A stretch of 64,000 nucleotides of DNA from Xanthobacter flavus (GCF_017875275.1 NZ_JAGGML010000001.1:3803001-3867000); one strand, 5' to 3'. Shown: positions 34,397-43,835, numbered from the stretch's first letter. Program-made: numbers and translations. The notes: a model not told the origin generated them from the letters alone.

Positions 34397-35296
34397 TCAC
34401 GGCTTGAAACAATGCTCCCTGTGCCAGCGCAGGAAGTGGGGATGGGGCCGCTCGATCAGCCTGCGGGGCGCAATGGCGCGGCCGTCTTTGTTGATGAAGG
34501 CGCGCACGCCGTCGGGATCGTTGGTTTGCCGGGAAATGAGGATGTCCAGATCATCCGAGAGGCTGATCAGCCCGCGATCGAACATCCAGTGGGCCGTGCC
34601 CGACAGTGCCAGTCCGTTGCTGACGATGTCGGGGCCATTCGCTTCCACCGGGCGGATATGCGCCGCGGCCACCTCGGCACGCCCGCCGCCATTGATCAGC
34701 TTGAGCCCGCTGATGGCGCAGCGCTCGTCATAGGCGCGCAGCACGACGCGCCGGAAGATGCGGTCACGGACGATGCGAGAGGACAGAGCCTCGACGCGCT
34801 CGCGGGGCTGCTCGAACGCGAATGGCGCCTGTTCTTCTTCAAAGCCTGAGAGGGACGCGCCCCCGTCGACGCGGGGCAGCAGCGGCTCGCTATCATTCAG
34901 CCCAAGAGTGACGATCCGGTTGAAATCGCCCGGCGAGAGCGGACGCACGGCGGCTTGCGCACGCCCCGACATGCGCCCGTCCGCGTTCAGCACACCGCGT
35001 TCGACCACGCCATCCGCATCGGTGAACGGTACCGGGCTGGCAAAATCGAGATAGCTGCCCGGTTCGATGAGAGCGAGATACATGCCCGGAGCGGTGGGGT
35101 CGGGAACGACGCGCTCGACCCTGGCGATCGCGAAATAGCCGCGGGTCTCCGCCACTTTCCGGGGTTCGTAATAAACGATCCAGTCGCCGACGCAGGCCTC
35201 GACGCGTCCCAGATATGGGCGCGGGAACTGATACCGCTCAGCCGGGCTGTCGTCATAGATCGAGTCCGAGCGGTGAATGAAGACGCCGAATCCCAT
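34397..35296 (-). CDS. HNH endonuclease family protein
   Basis: About 299 residues from ATG 35296 (GAGGATCAGGA upstream). The first half (MGFGVFIHRSDSIYDDSPAE, then PRPYLGRVEACVGDWIVYYE) resembles the N-terminal DNA-recognition part of modification-dependent restriction endonucleases. The second half holds the HNH core: YDERCAISGLKLI, AAAHIRPVEANGPDIVSNGL and the final HWMFDRG. No methyltransferase gene is beside it, so it may be a methylation-dependent or stand-alone restriction enzyme. Confidence 0.82.
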   Translation of the reverse strand: MGFGVFIHRSDSIYDDSPAERYQFPRPYLGRVEACVGDWIVYYEPRKVAETRGYFAIARVERVVPDPTAPGMYLALIEPGSYLDFASPVPFTDADGVVERGVLNADGRMSGRAQAAVRPLSPGDFNRIVTLGLNDSEPLLPRVDGGASLSGFEEEQAPFAFEQPRERVEALSSRIVRDRIFRRVVLRAYDERCAISGLKLINGGGRAEVAAAHIRPVEANGPDIVSNGLALSGTAHWMFDRGLISLSDDLDILISRQTNDPDGVRAFINKDGRAIAPRRLIERPHPHFLRWHREHCFKP

Positions 35297-35428
35297 GTGC
35301 CATTCCTGATCCTCAATCGATCGTAGCGCACATTGGGTATCGCTCGGCAGCAGGTGGACCATTCACCCCTTGGTCGCGCGCGTCACGTTATCGACCCGGC
35401 ATCACGCTCTCAGTTCTCCCTCGCGCTG

Positions 35429-35508
35429 CCATGAGCGATAGGACGGCTATCTATCAATCACAATTCCGCTATTATATGAGCTATAGAAAGGAATTCTATC
35501 GCTCATGG
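35429..35508. promoter_or_regulatory. 13-bp inverted repeat spanning the fic promoter and start codon
   Basis: CCATGAGCGATAG (35429-35441) and CTATCGCTCATGG (35496-35508) are perfect reverse complements 54 bases apart. The second arm contains the fic start codon at 35505. The AT-rich loop (TATTATATGAGCTATAG) probably holds the promoter. A protein bound to both arms could loop the DNA, or the RNA could mask the start. Confidence 0.6.
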
Positions 35509-36617
35509 TGTGGAACTGGACGCAGCACGGCTGGCCGCATTTTGCCTATGATCCGGTCGCCCTCGAACCGCTGGAGCGGCAGTTCCTGCTGCTCACCGGC
35601 GAGGTGATCGGCGCGGTTCGGCATGTGAGCGACGGCGAGCGCGACCTGCTGCGGATCGAACTCCTCAGCGACGAGGCGGTCAAGACCAGCGCGATCGAGG
35701 GGGAGATGCTGGATCGCCTCAGCGTGCAATCCTCCCTGCGCCGTCAGCTCGGCCTCGACACCGACAATCGCAACGTGAAGCCGAAAGAGCGTGGCATCGC
35801 GGAGATGATGGTCGATCTCTATCGGAGCTGGGCCGATCCCCTCGACGCCGACATGCTATTCCGCTGGCACCGCATGCTGTTGGCGGACAGCCGGCATCTG
35901 GAGACGATCGGCGGCTACCGTCGCCATGAAGAGGCAATGCAGATCGTGTCCGGCCGCCAGGATCGGCCCACCGTGCATTTCGAGGCGCCGCCATCCTCTC
36001 GAGTTCCAGAAGAGATGGTCGCCTATCTCGCCTGGTTCAATGGCTCGGCTCCCGACGGTGAAACGCCCTTGCCGGCGCTCACCCGGGCCGGGATCGGACA
36101 TCTTTATTTCGAGAGCATCCATCCCTTCGAGGATGGCAACGGCCGTATCGGCCGAACCATGGCGGAAAAGTCCCTCGCCCAGAACATTGGCCAGCCGACG
36201 CTGATCGCGCTTGCCCATACCATCGAGCAGCACCGCAAGGCCTATTACGACCAGCTCGAGGTCCATCAGCGGACGCTCGATGTCACGGGCTGGCTGGTCT
36301 ATTTCGCCGAAACGATCATCGCGGCCCAGCAGACGACGCTCGGCCGCGTCGCCTTCCACATCGCCAAGGCGCATTTTTACGATCGCTTCCGCGACATGAT
36401 GAACGAACGGCAGGAGAAGGTGATCGCCCGCCTGTTCCGTGAGGGCCCCGGCGGCTTCACGGGGGGCATGAGCGCGGAGAACTACATCGCGATCACCGGC
36501 ACCTCACGCCCCACCGCCACGCGCGACCTGCACGATCTGGTCGAGAAAGGTGCGCTGACGCGAACCGGCGCGCGCCGATACACGCGCTACCATCTGAATC
36601 TGCCTGGAACAGCTTGA
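35505..36617 (+). CDS. fic: Fic-family AMP-transferase
   Basis: A 370-residue enzyme of the large Fic-DOC (class II) type. The catalytic motif HPFEDGNGRIGR is at 206-217. The N-terminal inhibitory helix motif TSAIEGE at 61-67 supplies the Glu that normally blocks ATP binding. A C-terminal winged helix (about 300-365, TGTSRPTATRDLHDLVEKGA) suggests DNA binding or autoregulation, which fits the inverted repeat at its start. AAAGGA precedes the ATG. Such proteins AMPylate and de-AMPylate a protein target; the target is unknown. Confidence 0.93.
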   Translation: MVWNWTQHGWPHFAYDPVALEPLERQFLLLTGEVIGAVRHVSDGERDLLRIELLSDEAVKTSAIEGEMLDRLSVQSSLRRQLGLDTDNRNVKPKERGIAEMMVDLYRSWADPLDADMLFRWHRMLLADSRHLETIGGYRRHEEAMQIVSGRQDRPTVHFEAPPSSRVPEEMVAYLAWFNGSAPDGETPLPALTRAGIGHLYFESIHPFEDGNGRIGRTMAEKSLAQNIGQPTLIALAHTIEQHRKAYYDQLEVHQRTLDVTGWLVYFAETIIAAQQTTLGRVAFHIAKAHFYDRFRDMMNERQEKVIARLFREGPGGFTGGMSAENYIAITGTSRPTATRDLHDLVEKGALTRTGARRYTRYHLNLPGTA

Positions 36618-36871
36618 AATCCATGATTTCACGAGAGATGTAGAGCCACAAGAGCCACAATCGAGCTCTGTCGGCCAACCGGAGGCAGCGGCGAAGGGTG
36701 TCTGACCTGTAGGATGCGCCAACTGCAGGCATTCGCTCGCATGCCATCTCCGGACGTTCGTAGCAGGTCATCAAATCGGGGTTCCGTTTCGCCTCATTGA
36801 CGAGGACTTAGCCGCGGAAGCAGGGGAGTGAAGTCGAGAGTAAGAGCGACCAGATTCAGTTCGGAAATACT
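36618..36871. other. Gap between fic and chrA, convergent
   Basis: No gene is recognised. GAGCCACAAGAGCCACA (near 36651-36667) is a short direct repeat. No convincing terminator hairpin with a T-tract was found by eye. Confidence 0.35.
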
Positions 36872-38317
36872 CTATATGAGCCCACCCGAGAGGCCGTAGA
36901 GCAGCCCGAGCACTGAGCAGCCTGCCAGGACCGTCAGCATGCCGAGGTGAAAGCGGAAGACGGCGACGACGGCGGCAAGAGTGAGGATCAGGGACGCTGG
37001 GCGGATCGAGGACAACACCGGCACCTCCAGCCCCAGCCCCAGCGCATTTAGCGTCGTGCTCTCGCCGAACAGCACGTGCATGGCGAACCACACTGCGAGG
37101 TTGAGGATCACCCCCACCACCGCGGCCGTGATCGCGGCCAGTGCCGTGGACAGCGCCTTGTTGCTGCGCAGGGTCTCCACATAGGGCGCGCCGATGAAGA
37201 TCCACAGGAAGCAGGGCACGAACGTCACCCAGGTGGTGAGCAGCCCGCCGAGGGTGCCGGCCAGAAGCGGCGAAAGGCTGCCGGGATCACGGTAGGCGCC
37301 CAGGAAGCCGACGAACTGCACCACCATGATCAGCGGGCCGGGCGTGGTCTCAGCCATGCCGAGGCCGTCCAGCATCTCGCCGGGCTTGAGCCAGCCATAG
37401 GAGTCCACCGCTTGCTGGGCCACATAGGTGAGCACCGCATAGGCGCCGCCGAAAGTGACCACCGCCATCTTGGAGAAGAACACCGCAATGTCGCCGAAGG
37501 CATTGCCGGGGCCGAGCAGGAGCACCAGGGCCGCCACCGGCACCAGCCAGAGCGCGAGGAAGATGGCGCCGATCTTGAAGGACCAGCTGGCCGGCGGCCG
37601 GGCATGGTCGGGGACCTCTTCGCCGAGGGCTGTGTCGGCATCGGCCACCTGCGTCGCGCCGAACTTCGCGTGCCCCTTGCGCGGCTGGAATGCCGCCAGT
37701 TCGGCCCGCCCGCCGACATAGCCAATCACGCCGGCGGCGAGGACGACCAGCGGGAACGGCACCTGGAACACGAACAGGGCGATGAAGGCGCTGGCGGCAA
37801 GAGCCACCATCACGTTGTTCCTCAGTGCCCGCCTGCCGATCCGGGACACGGCCTCCAGCACGATGGCGAGCACCGCCGCCTTGAGGCCGAAGAACAGCGC
37901 CTGCACGGCGGGCACATTGCCGAACAGCACGTAGATCCAGCTGAGCGCCATGATGGCAATCATGCCGGGCAGCACGAACAGGGTGCCGGCGACGAGGCCG
38001 CCCTTGGTGCGGTGGAGCAGCCAGCCGATATAGGTGGCGAGTTGCTGCCCCTCCGGGCCGGGCAAGAGCGTGCAGTAGTTGAGGGCGTGCAGGAAGCGCT
38101 CCTCGCCGATCCAGCGCTTCTCCTCCACGAGGATGCGATGCATCATCGCGATCTGCCCCGCCGGTCCGCCGAAGCTCAAGGCGGCGACGCGGGCCCAGAC
38201 GCGGCAGGCTTCGCCAAACGAGATGCCGTGTGCCTTGGGCGCCGTTTGAATGGGCCCCTGATCGGGCACAGCCGTGCCCAGGGCCGGCGCCTCCCGGGCG
38301 CCGTCCAGATTGACCAT
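36872..38317 (-). CDS. chrA: Chromate efflux transporter
   Basis: A 481-residue two-domain ChrA of the CHR family. Each half has about six hydrophobic segments. The N-terminal half holds ALSFGGPAGQIAMMHRILVE and LPGPEGQQLATYIGWLLH; the C-terminal half holds MAVVTFGGAYAVLTYVAQQA and GLGMAETTPGPLIMVVQFVG. These are the paired signature motifs. ChrA exports chromate from the cytoplasm using the proton gradient. It lies 31 bases downstream of chrB in the same direction. Confidence 0.95.
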   Translation of the reverse strand: MVNLDGAREAPALGTAVPDQGPIQTAPKAHGISFGEACRVWARVAALSFGGPAGQIAMMHRILVEEKRWIGEERFLHALNYCTLLPGPEGQQLATYIGWLLHRTKGGLVAGTLFVLPGMIAIMALSWIYVLFGNVPAVQALFFGLKAAVLAIVLEAVSRIGRRALRNNVMVALAASAFIALFVFQVPFPLVVLAAGVIGYVGGRAELAAFQPRKGHAKFGATQVADADTALGEEVPDHARPPASWSFKIGAIFLALWLVPVAALVLLLGPGNAFGDIAVFFSKMAVVTFGGAYAVLTYVAQQAVDSYGWLKPGEMLDGLGMAETTPGPLIMVVQFVGFLGAYRDPGSLSPLLAGTLGGLLTTWVTFVPCFLWIFIGAPYVETLRSNKALSTALAAITAAVVGVILNLAVWFAMHVLFGESTTLNALGLGLEVPVLSSIRPASLILTLAAVVAVFRFHLGMLTVLAGCSVLGLLYGLSGGLI

Positions 38318-38348
38318 GATGTATCTCCTTGGGTCTACGCGTTTGAGG

Positions 38349-39338
38349 CTATGGACGCCTGGCGCGGAAATACTGGTAGAGCGTGTCGAACACTCCGGCG
38401 CCCTTCACGAGGCGCTGGGCGTCGTCCGGCTCACTCATGGCGATGCCGGCGATGAGGCTTGAGATGCCACCGGCCTCATCGCGGCCGAACTTGCCGTCCT
38501 TGAGGTCGATATCGTGGACGATCTCGCCCACCGCCTGAAGGGCGGGATCGGTGAGGCCGGCGCGGCCGAGCAGCACCTCGAAGCTGCAGCGATCGCCCTC
38601 GTGGGTGACCTCGCCCTCGAACATGTCGAAGCGCAGCTCCCCGGGCTTCGGTACATAGCCCTTGCCGGGGACGAAGCGGATCTCGGCATCGGGATCGATG
38701 AAGCGCCGGATCAGCCAGCCGCAGGCGATGCGGTCCACATGCACGTCGCGCCGCGTCACCCAGACATGCCCCTTGAGCGCGGCGAGAGGGTTGAGATCGG
38801 CCGGCAGGGCGGCAGACGGGGATGGCATGGGTGTGTCCTCCGCGGTTCGGGCCTCAAGCTCGAGGATGAGCCCTTCGGCGACGACGCGCCCGGTGGCCTC
38901 GAAGAAATCAAGGGAGACAATGTCGGAGAGCCGCCGGCGCAGGCGGCCGATCTGGGACCGCGCATCCGCCCGCTTCTCGCCGCTCGCTTCGGCATCCAGC
39001 GCAGCCGTGATGGCGCGGGCGTCCTCTGCAATCGCGGCGTAATCGGTATCGCGCGCGGCGTCGAACAGAGCCCTCACCTGGGCATCCGTCAGGCCGTCCA
39101 CGAGCCTGGCCTCGCAGACCATGGCCTCACCACCGCCGGCCGCGATTTCCTTCACGAGCCACTGGAAATCTTCCTGCGTCTCGGCCGAGGCCGGCAAGGC
39201 GTAGACCGAGCTCTTCACCGCCACGGCACCGATGCCCTGCAGCCGCCGCCAGATCTTGACGCGGAAGTAAGCCGGCTTTGTGGGAAGCTGGTGGATCAGC
39301 AGCAGCCAGCGCTGTTCGGTGGCGTCATCGTCGCTCAT
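38349..39338 (-). CDS. chrB: Chromate resistance regulator ChrB
   Basis: A 329-residue protein. The N-terminal half (LLLIHQLPTKPAYFRVKIWR) matches the ChrB N-terminal regulatory domain; the C-terminal half (THRRDVHVDRIACGWLIRRFIDPD region, GDRCSFEVLLGRAGL) matches the ChrB C-terminal domain. ChrB represses or tunes chrA in response to chromate. Divergent from the ChrB-C paralogue at 39459. Spacing to chrA is 31 bases. Confidence 0.93.
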   Translation of the reverse strand: MSDDDATEQRWLLLIHQLPTKPAYFRVKIWRRLQGIGAVAVKSSVYALPASAETQEDFQWLVKEIAAGGGEAMVCEARLVDGLTDAQVRALFDAARDTDYAAIAEDARAITAALDAEASGEKRADARSQIGRLRRRLSDIVSLDFFEATGRVVAEGLILELEARTAEDTPMPSPSAALPADLNPLAALKGHVWVTRRDVHVDRIACGWLIRRFIDPDAEIRFVPGKGYVPKPGELRFDMFEGEVTHEGDRCSFEVLLGRAGLTDPALQAVGEIVHDIDLKDGKFGRDEAGGISSLIAGIAMSEPDDAQRLVKGAGVFDTLYQYFRARRP

Positions 39339-39458
39339 GAGAAAATCGTATCATCGAGAATATGAAATGCAACACTTGTATCACTAACAATGCCAGCGTA
39401 GCGTCTGTTCATGGCTGGCGGAGATCAGAGCCCGCCGTGCCCGGCAAGGAGACGGCTC

Positions 39459-39905
39459 ATGAAATGGATCACCCGCGCCCGCCCGGTCATCGACCGCATC
39501 GCCTGCCCCTGGCTGATCGCGCGCTTCATCGACGCGGCGCCGGAATTCCTGTTCGCGCCCCCTGAGGATGTGATCCGCAAGGCCGAGGAGACCGGTGCGA
39601 CGCCGTTCGACGTGCCTGGCGTGGCGTTCGGTCATGCGGGCGACAAGTGCAGCTTCGACGCCTTTGTGGCGCACTACGGCCTTCAGAGAGATCCGGCCAT
39701 CGTTGCCCTCGCCGACATCGTGCGCGGGGCCGACACCAGCCGGCCGGACCTCACGCCCCAGTCGGCCGGCCTGCTCGCCATCTCGAAGGGGCTGCGCGAG
39801 GTGACGCCCGACGACCACGATCTGCTGAAGCGCGGCTTCGTCATCTACGACGCTCTCTATGCTTGGGCCGGCGGAACTCGCGCGACGTATCCAACTGCCG
39901 CCTGA
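39459..39905 (+). CDS. ChrB C-terminal-domain paralogue
   Basis: A 148-residue stand-alone copy of the ChrB C-terminal domain: RARPVIDRIACPWLIARFID, FGHAGDKCSFDAFVAHYGL and a tail with FVIYDALYAWAGG that parallels the end of ChrB (VFDTLYQYF). AAGGAGA lies before the ATG, which is why this start is preferred over 39411. It heads a rightward pair with an MFS gene. Its separate role from full ChrB is unknown; in other chr clusters it is annotated as a chromate resistance protein. Confidence 0.88.
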   Translation: MKWITRARPVIDRIACPWLIARFIDAAPEFLFAPPEDVIRKAEETGATPFDVPGVAFGHAGDKCSFDAFVAHYGLQRDPAIVALADIVRGADTSRPDLTPQSAGLLAISKGLREVTPDDHDLLKRGFVIYDALYAWAGGTRATYPTAA

Positions 39906-39921
39906 ATTGGGAGTTGCGCCA

Positions 39922-41154
39922 GTGCCCCAGGTTCTGAATCGTCCGGCGGCTGAAGGGCAGGGCCTCTTCTCCCCCGTCTCCTCGCTCTATGCGGCGCGGG
40001 CGCTGCGGGATTTCGGCGATGGCTTCGTCGCAGTGCTGCTGCCGGTCTACCTCTCGGCGATCGGCCTCGATGTGTTCCAGATCGGCGTGGTGGCGACCAC
40101 CGCGCTCCTCGGCTCGGCGCTGATGACCCTCGCCATCGGCTTTTTCGGTCACCGCATCGACCGGCGCACGGTGCTGATCGCCGCCTCCGGACTGATGGTG
40201 GCGACCGGCCTCGCCTTCACCCAGTCGGCGAGCTATGGGGCGGTGCTGCTCGTGGCCTTCTGTGGCACCATCAACCCGTCCTCCGGCAGCGTCAGCATCT
40301 TCGTGCCGCTGGAGCACGCGGCGCTCTCCCATCTGGTGGCTGACAAGGCGCGGACCTCGGCCTTCGCCCGCTACAGCCTCATGGGCGCGCTGGCGGCGGC
40401 GGTGGGTGCGCTCGCCGCCATGGGCCCGGACCTGCTGGCCGACTTCGGCGTGTCGCGCCTCGCCGCCCTGGAAGGGATGTTCGCGCTCTACGCGGTGCTC
40501 GGTATCGCGGGCAGCGTCTTCTACAGCCGCATTCCCCGCAGCGCGGCGTCCGCGGAGGCGCGATCCGCCTCCGCGCTGGGCCCCTCCCGTGGCATCGTCT
40601 ACCGGATGGCCGCCCTGTTCTCCATCGATGCGTTCGCGGGCGGCTTTGCCGTGCAGTCCCTGATGGCGCTGTGGCTGTTCTCGCGCTTCGGCCTGTCCTT
40701 GTCGGCCGCCGGCCTGTTCTTCTTCTGGTCGGGTGTCCTTTCCGCCTTTTCCTTCCCGGTGGCGGCCTGGCTGTCGCGGCGCATCGGTCTGGTGAACACC
40801 ATGGTGTTCACGCACATTCCCTCCAGCCTCTGCCTGATCCTCGCCGCCGTGGTGCCGAGCCTGGAGGCGGCGCTCGGCCTGCTCCTGCTGCGCTCCGCCC
40901 TCTCGCAGATGGACGTGCCGACCCGCTCCTCCTTCGTGATGGCGGTGGTGACGCCGCCCGAGCGCGCGGCCGCGGCGAGCATCACCTCGGTGCCGCGCAG
41001 CCTCGCCGCGGCCTTGAGCCCCATGCTGGCCGGCGCCCTGTTCGCCGCGGGCTACGAGGCATGGCCATTCATCCTCTGCGGAGCGCTGAAGATCCTCTAC
41101 GACATCGCGCTGCTCCAGGCCTTCCGGCACATCAAGCCACCGGAAGAGCAATAA
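39922..41154 (+). CDS. MFS transporter of the chromate cluster
   Basis: About 410 residues from GTG 39922, preceded by GGGAG at 8 bases; an upstream in-frame ATG at 39859 would overlap the ChrB paralogue. Twelve hydrophobic segments, with YAARALRDFGDGFVAVLLPV at the start and GHRIDRRTVLIAASGLM in the first loop. MFS genes next to ChrB-C proteins are common in alphaproteobacterial chromate islands. A role in chromate or sulfate-analogue export is inferred from context. Confidence 0.85.
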   Translation: MPQVLNRPAAEGQGLFSPVSSLYAARALRDFGDGFVAVLLPVYLSAIGLDVFQIGVVATTALLGSALMTLAIGFFGHRIDRRTVLIAASGLMVATGLAFTQSASYGAVLLVAFCGTINPSSGSVSIFVPLEHAALSHLVADKARTSAFARYSLMGALAAAVGALAAMGPDLLADFGVSRLAALEGMFALYAVLGIAGSVFYSRIPRSAASAEARSASALGPSRGIVYRMAALFSIDAFAGGFAVQSLMALWLFSRFGLSLSAAGLFFFWSGVLSAFSFPVAAWLSRRIGLVNTMVFTHIPSSLCLILAAVVPSLEAALGLLLLRSALSQMDVPTRSSFVMAVVTPPERAAAASITSVPRSLAAALSPMLAGALFAAGYEAWPFILCGALKILYDIALLQAFRHIKPPEEQ

Positions 41155-41177
41155 CAGCGTCCGACGCTCCGGCGGGC

Positions 41178-41882
41178 TCAGCGGATCAGCGGCCAGAGGC
41201 CGAGCAGGATCACCCCCAGCGCCGCGCCGACCTCCAGAATGTACCCGGTTCGAGCCCTCAGGGTTTCTGTGCGGGCCAGCAGCGGCAGGAGCCGCGTGCG
41301 CAGCAGCACCGCCAGCAACGGGAACGACGCGACGGTGACGATCATCCCGGCGGCGAAGGTCCCGGAGAGGATAAGACCCGACACCAGGAGGCCGTTGGCG
41401 AGCGAATAGGTCATGATGAAGGTGGTCAGCGGGCACGGCACGAGGCCGGTGACGAAGGCGAGCACCGGACCGGACCGGTCATGCGCGTGGGTATGCGGCC
41501 GCAGCGCCCGCAACAGCAGCCACAGGCCGATCAGGACGATCAGGATCTGGCTCGCATGCTCCAGCACGGGCGCGCGGCCGGCGCCGCCGATGGTCCGCTG
41601 CAGGACGACGAAACCGCCGAGCACCAGCAGCACCGCCGACCCCACATGAGTGAGGATGAGGACGGTGCTGGCGCCGAGTGCGCCCAGAAGGCGGCCGTCT
41701 CCCGCATAGTGGGAGGCCAGCACCGCCTTGCCGTGGCCTGGCAGCAGCGCGTGCAGCATGCCGAAGCCGAAAGCCGCGCCGATCAGCGCCGGCAAGCCGC
41801 CGACGCCCACCGTGCGCAAGGCGTTCAGCGCGTCCAGCGCGCCACCATAGAGCCAGCGCTGGAGATCAAGGATCGTTCCCAT
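41178..41882 (-). CDS. Nickel/cobalt efflux protein, NicO/RcnA family
   Basis: About 234 residues from ATG 41882, six to seven hydrophobic segments. GAAFGFGMLHALLPGHGKAV is the NicO/RcnA signature with its His residues, and HTHAHDRSGPVLAFVTGLVPCP is a short His-rich loop followed by the second signature. It is a probable Ni2+/Co2+ exporter. It is last in the leftward unit that starts with the RcnR-like regulator. A start at 41936 would overlap the previous gene and lacks a ribosome-binding site. Confidence 0.85.
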   Translation of the reverse strand: MGTILDLQRWLYGGALDALNALRTVGVGGLPALIGAAFGFGMLHALLPGHGKAVLASHYAGDGRLLGALGASTVLILTHVGSAVLLVLGGFVVLQRTIGGAGRAPVLEHASQILIVLIGLWLLLRALRPHTHAHDRSGPVLAFVTGLVPCPLTTFIMTYSLANGLLVSGLILSGTFAAGMIVTVASFPLLAVLLRTRLLPLLARTETLRARTGYILEVGAALGVILLGLWPLIR

Positions 41883-41928
41883 CAGAATGAGCCTTGCTCG
41901 CCCGTCATGGCCGCCTTGTGACGGGCCC

Positions 41929-42363
41929 TCATGCAAGTTGAAGGGTGACGGCGGTCAGGACGAGATAGCGTCCGATCTTGGCGACGAAGACAAGGAGGAG
42001 GAACGTCGGCAGCGGCTCGCGCAGTGCGCCGGCGACCACGGTGAGGGGGTCCCCGATGATGGGCACCCAGCTGAGAAGCAGCGACCACTTGCCATAGCGG
42101 CCATACCAGTGCTGGGCCCGTGCCAGTCCCGCCTCGCTCACCGGGAACCAATGACGGCCCTTGAACCGCTCGATGCCTCGGCCCAGCAGCCAGTTGATCA
42201 CGGATCCGAGCACGTTGCCCATGCTTGCGGCAGCGAGCAGCGGGAGCGGCGGGTAGCCGGCAAGGAGGAGCCCCACGAGCACCGCTTCCGACTGCATCGG
42301 CAGGATGGTGGCCGCCGCCAGCGCCGTCAGAAACAGGCCGAGATAGATGGGAAGATCGTTCAC
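41929..42363 (-). CDS. YqaA/DedA-like membrane protein
   Basis: A 144-residue protein with four hydrophobic segments and the SNARE-associated-type motif GNVLGSVINWLLGR, followed by RYGKWSLLLSWVPIIGDPLT. These are typical of YqaA. The family is linked to membrane and cation homeostasis, with no fixed biochemical role. It lies between the NreB-like and NicO-like genes with short spacings. Confidence 0.85.
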   Translation of the reverse strand: MNDLPIYLGLFLTALAAATILPMQSEAVLVGLLLAGYPPLPLLAAASMGNVLGSVINWLLGRGIERFKGRHWFPVSEAGLARAQHWYGRYGKWSLLLSWVPIIGDPLTVVAGALREPLPTFLLLVFVAKIGRYLVLTAVTLQLA

Positions 42364-42398
42364 CTGCCGTCATCTCGGATAGGAGAGAATTAGAGAGA

Positions 42399-43745
42399 TC
42401 ATGCCGGCCGCGGCCATTCGGGATGGTTGCCGTCGATGACGAAGGCGTGGGCATGGCGCAGACCACCTTCGGCCGCCACGGCATCGGCCAGATGGGGATG
42501 GGTGCGGTCCAGCGCGCCGTGGGTATGGGTGAGCACGTCCGGGTCTTCGGCAGGCCACAGCCGCATGGCCGCCAGGACGGCGGCGGTCGCCACGAGCCCG
42601 AGCGCCGCGAAGGTGAACGGCAGGCTCACCTTGGCGCCGATCCAGCCGGCGAGGGGATAGGTGAAGAGCCAGCACGCATGGGACAGAGCGAATTGCGCGG
42701 CGAACAGCGCCGGGCGATCCTCCGGGTGGGAGGAGCGGCGCAGCAGCCGGCCCGATGGCGTCTGGGCCAGCGAATACCCGAGGCCCAGGGCGAACCACAG
42801 CGGCAGCAGGAGCCCGTAGCTCGGAACCCAGGCGCCGATGAATAGCCCAACCGCCAAGACCGAGGCGCCGGCGAGCATCGCGTTCCGGTCGGGAATGGTG
42901 TCGAGGAGGCGCGGCAGCAGGAGCGCGGCGATCATGGAGCCCCCGCCAAAGGCGGCAAGCGCCAACGCCGTCGAACTCTGGCCCAGCCCGAACTGGGCCT
43001 GCACCAGCACCACGGTGTTGACGATGACCATGGCGCTCGCCGCAGCGACGGCAAGGTTGAGCGCGAGCAGCCCGCGCAAGCGCGGCGTGGCGAGGTAGAT
43101 GCGCAGGCCCCGCGTCGTGCGGTCGTAGATTCCGCGGCGCTCGGTCGGGATGGGGCTTGGCAGCAGGACCGAGACGACGAGGGCGGCCGAGGCCAGGAAG
43201 CCTACCACCGTTCCGGCGAACAGGCTGTGGAAGCCGATGACCGTGAGGAGCGCCGCCGCCAGCATCGGGCTGGCGACGCTTTCGAGGTCATAGGCGAGCC
43301 GCGAGAGGGAGAGGGCCTGGGTGTAGTCCTTCTCGACCGGCAGCACGTCGGGGATGGTCGCCTGGAAGGTCGGCGTGAAGGCGGCCGATGCCGACTGCAG
43401 CGCGAAGATCAGCACATAGACCTGCCAGACCTCGGTCACGAAGGGCAGCAGCACCGCCACGGCGGCGCGCACGAGATCGAGGCCGACGAGCATTGTCCGC
43501 CGCGGCAGGCGCTCGGCGAAGGCCGCCGCCACCGGCGCTACCCCCACATAGGCAATCATCTTGATGGCGAGCGCCGTGCCGAGCACCGCACCGGCATCGG
43601 CCCCCGCAAGGTCGTAGGCGAGGAGTCCGAGCGCCACCGTGGCAAGGCCCGTGCCGATGAGGGCGATGACCTGGGCCAGGAAGAGGTGGCGGTAGGTGCG
43701 GTTGGCGAGGACGCGCAGCATGGGAGAGGGGCTTTTCCCGTTCAC
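42399..43745 (-). CDS. MFS exporter with His-rich tail, NreB-like
   Basis: A 448-residue MFS protein (12 hydrophobic segments, LANRTYRHLFLAQVIALIGT at the start) whose last 45 residues contain HTHGALDRTHPHLADAV and GLRHAHAFVIDGNH. NreB nickel exporters share an MFS core with a His-rich C-terminus, and the context (RcnR-like repressor 90 bases upstream, NicO downstream) fits nickel or cobalt export. An ATG at 43721 is an alternative start that keeps the whole core. Substrate is inferred. Confidence 0.82.
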   Translation of the reverse strand: MNGKSPSPMLRVLANRTYRHLFLAQVIALIGTGLATVALGLLAYDLAGADAGAVLGTALAIKMIAYVGVAPVAAAFAERLPRRTMLVGLDLVRAAVAVLLPFVTEVWQVYVLIFALQSASAAFTPTFQATIPDVLPVEKDYTQALSLSRLAYDLESVASPMLAAALLTVIGFHSLFAGTVVGFLASAALVVSVLLPSPIPTERRGIYDRTTRGLRIYLATPRLRGLLALNLAVAAASAMVIVNTVVLVQAQFGLGQSSTALALAAFGGGSMIAALLLPRLLDTIPDRNAMLAGASVLAVGLFIGAWVPSYGLLLPLWFALGLGYSLAQTPSGRLLRRSSHPEDRPALFAAQFALSHACWLFTYPLAGWIGAKVSLPFTFAALGLVATAAVLAAMRLWPAEDPDVLTHTHGALDRTHPHLADAVAAEGGLRHAHAFVIDGNHPEWPRPA

Positions 43746-43835
43746 CGTGGAAACAAAGACACATCGTCGGTCACGCCAGCCCCAGCCGGGACGGCGCCCT
43801 GCTGGATCAGGTCGGCGAATGAGGGCATGCGGAGC

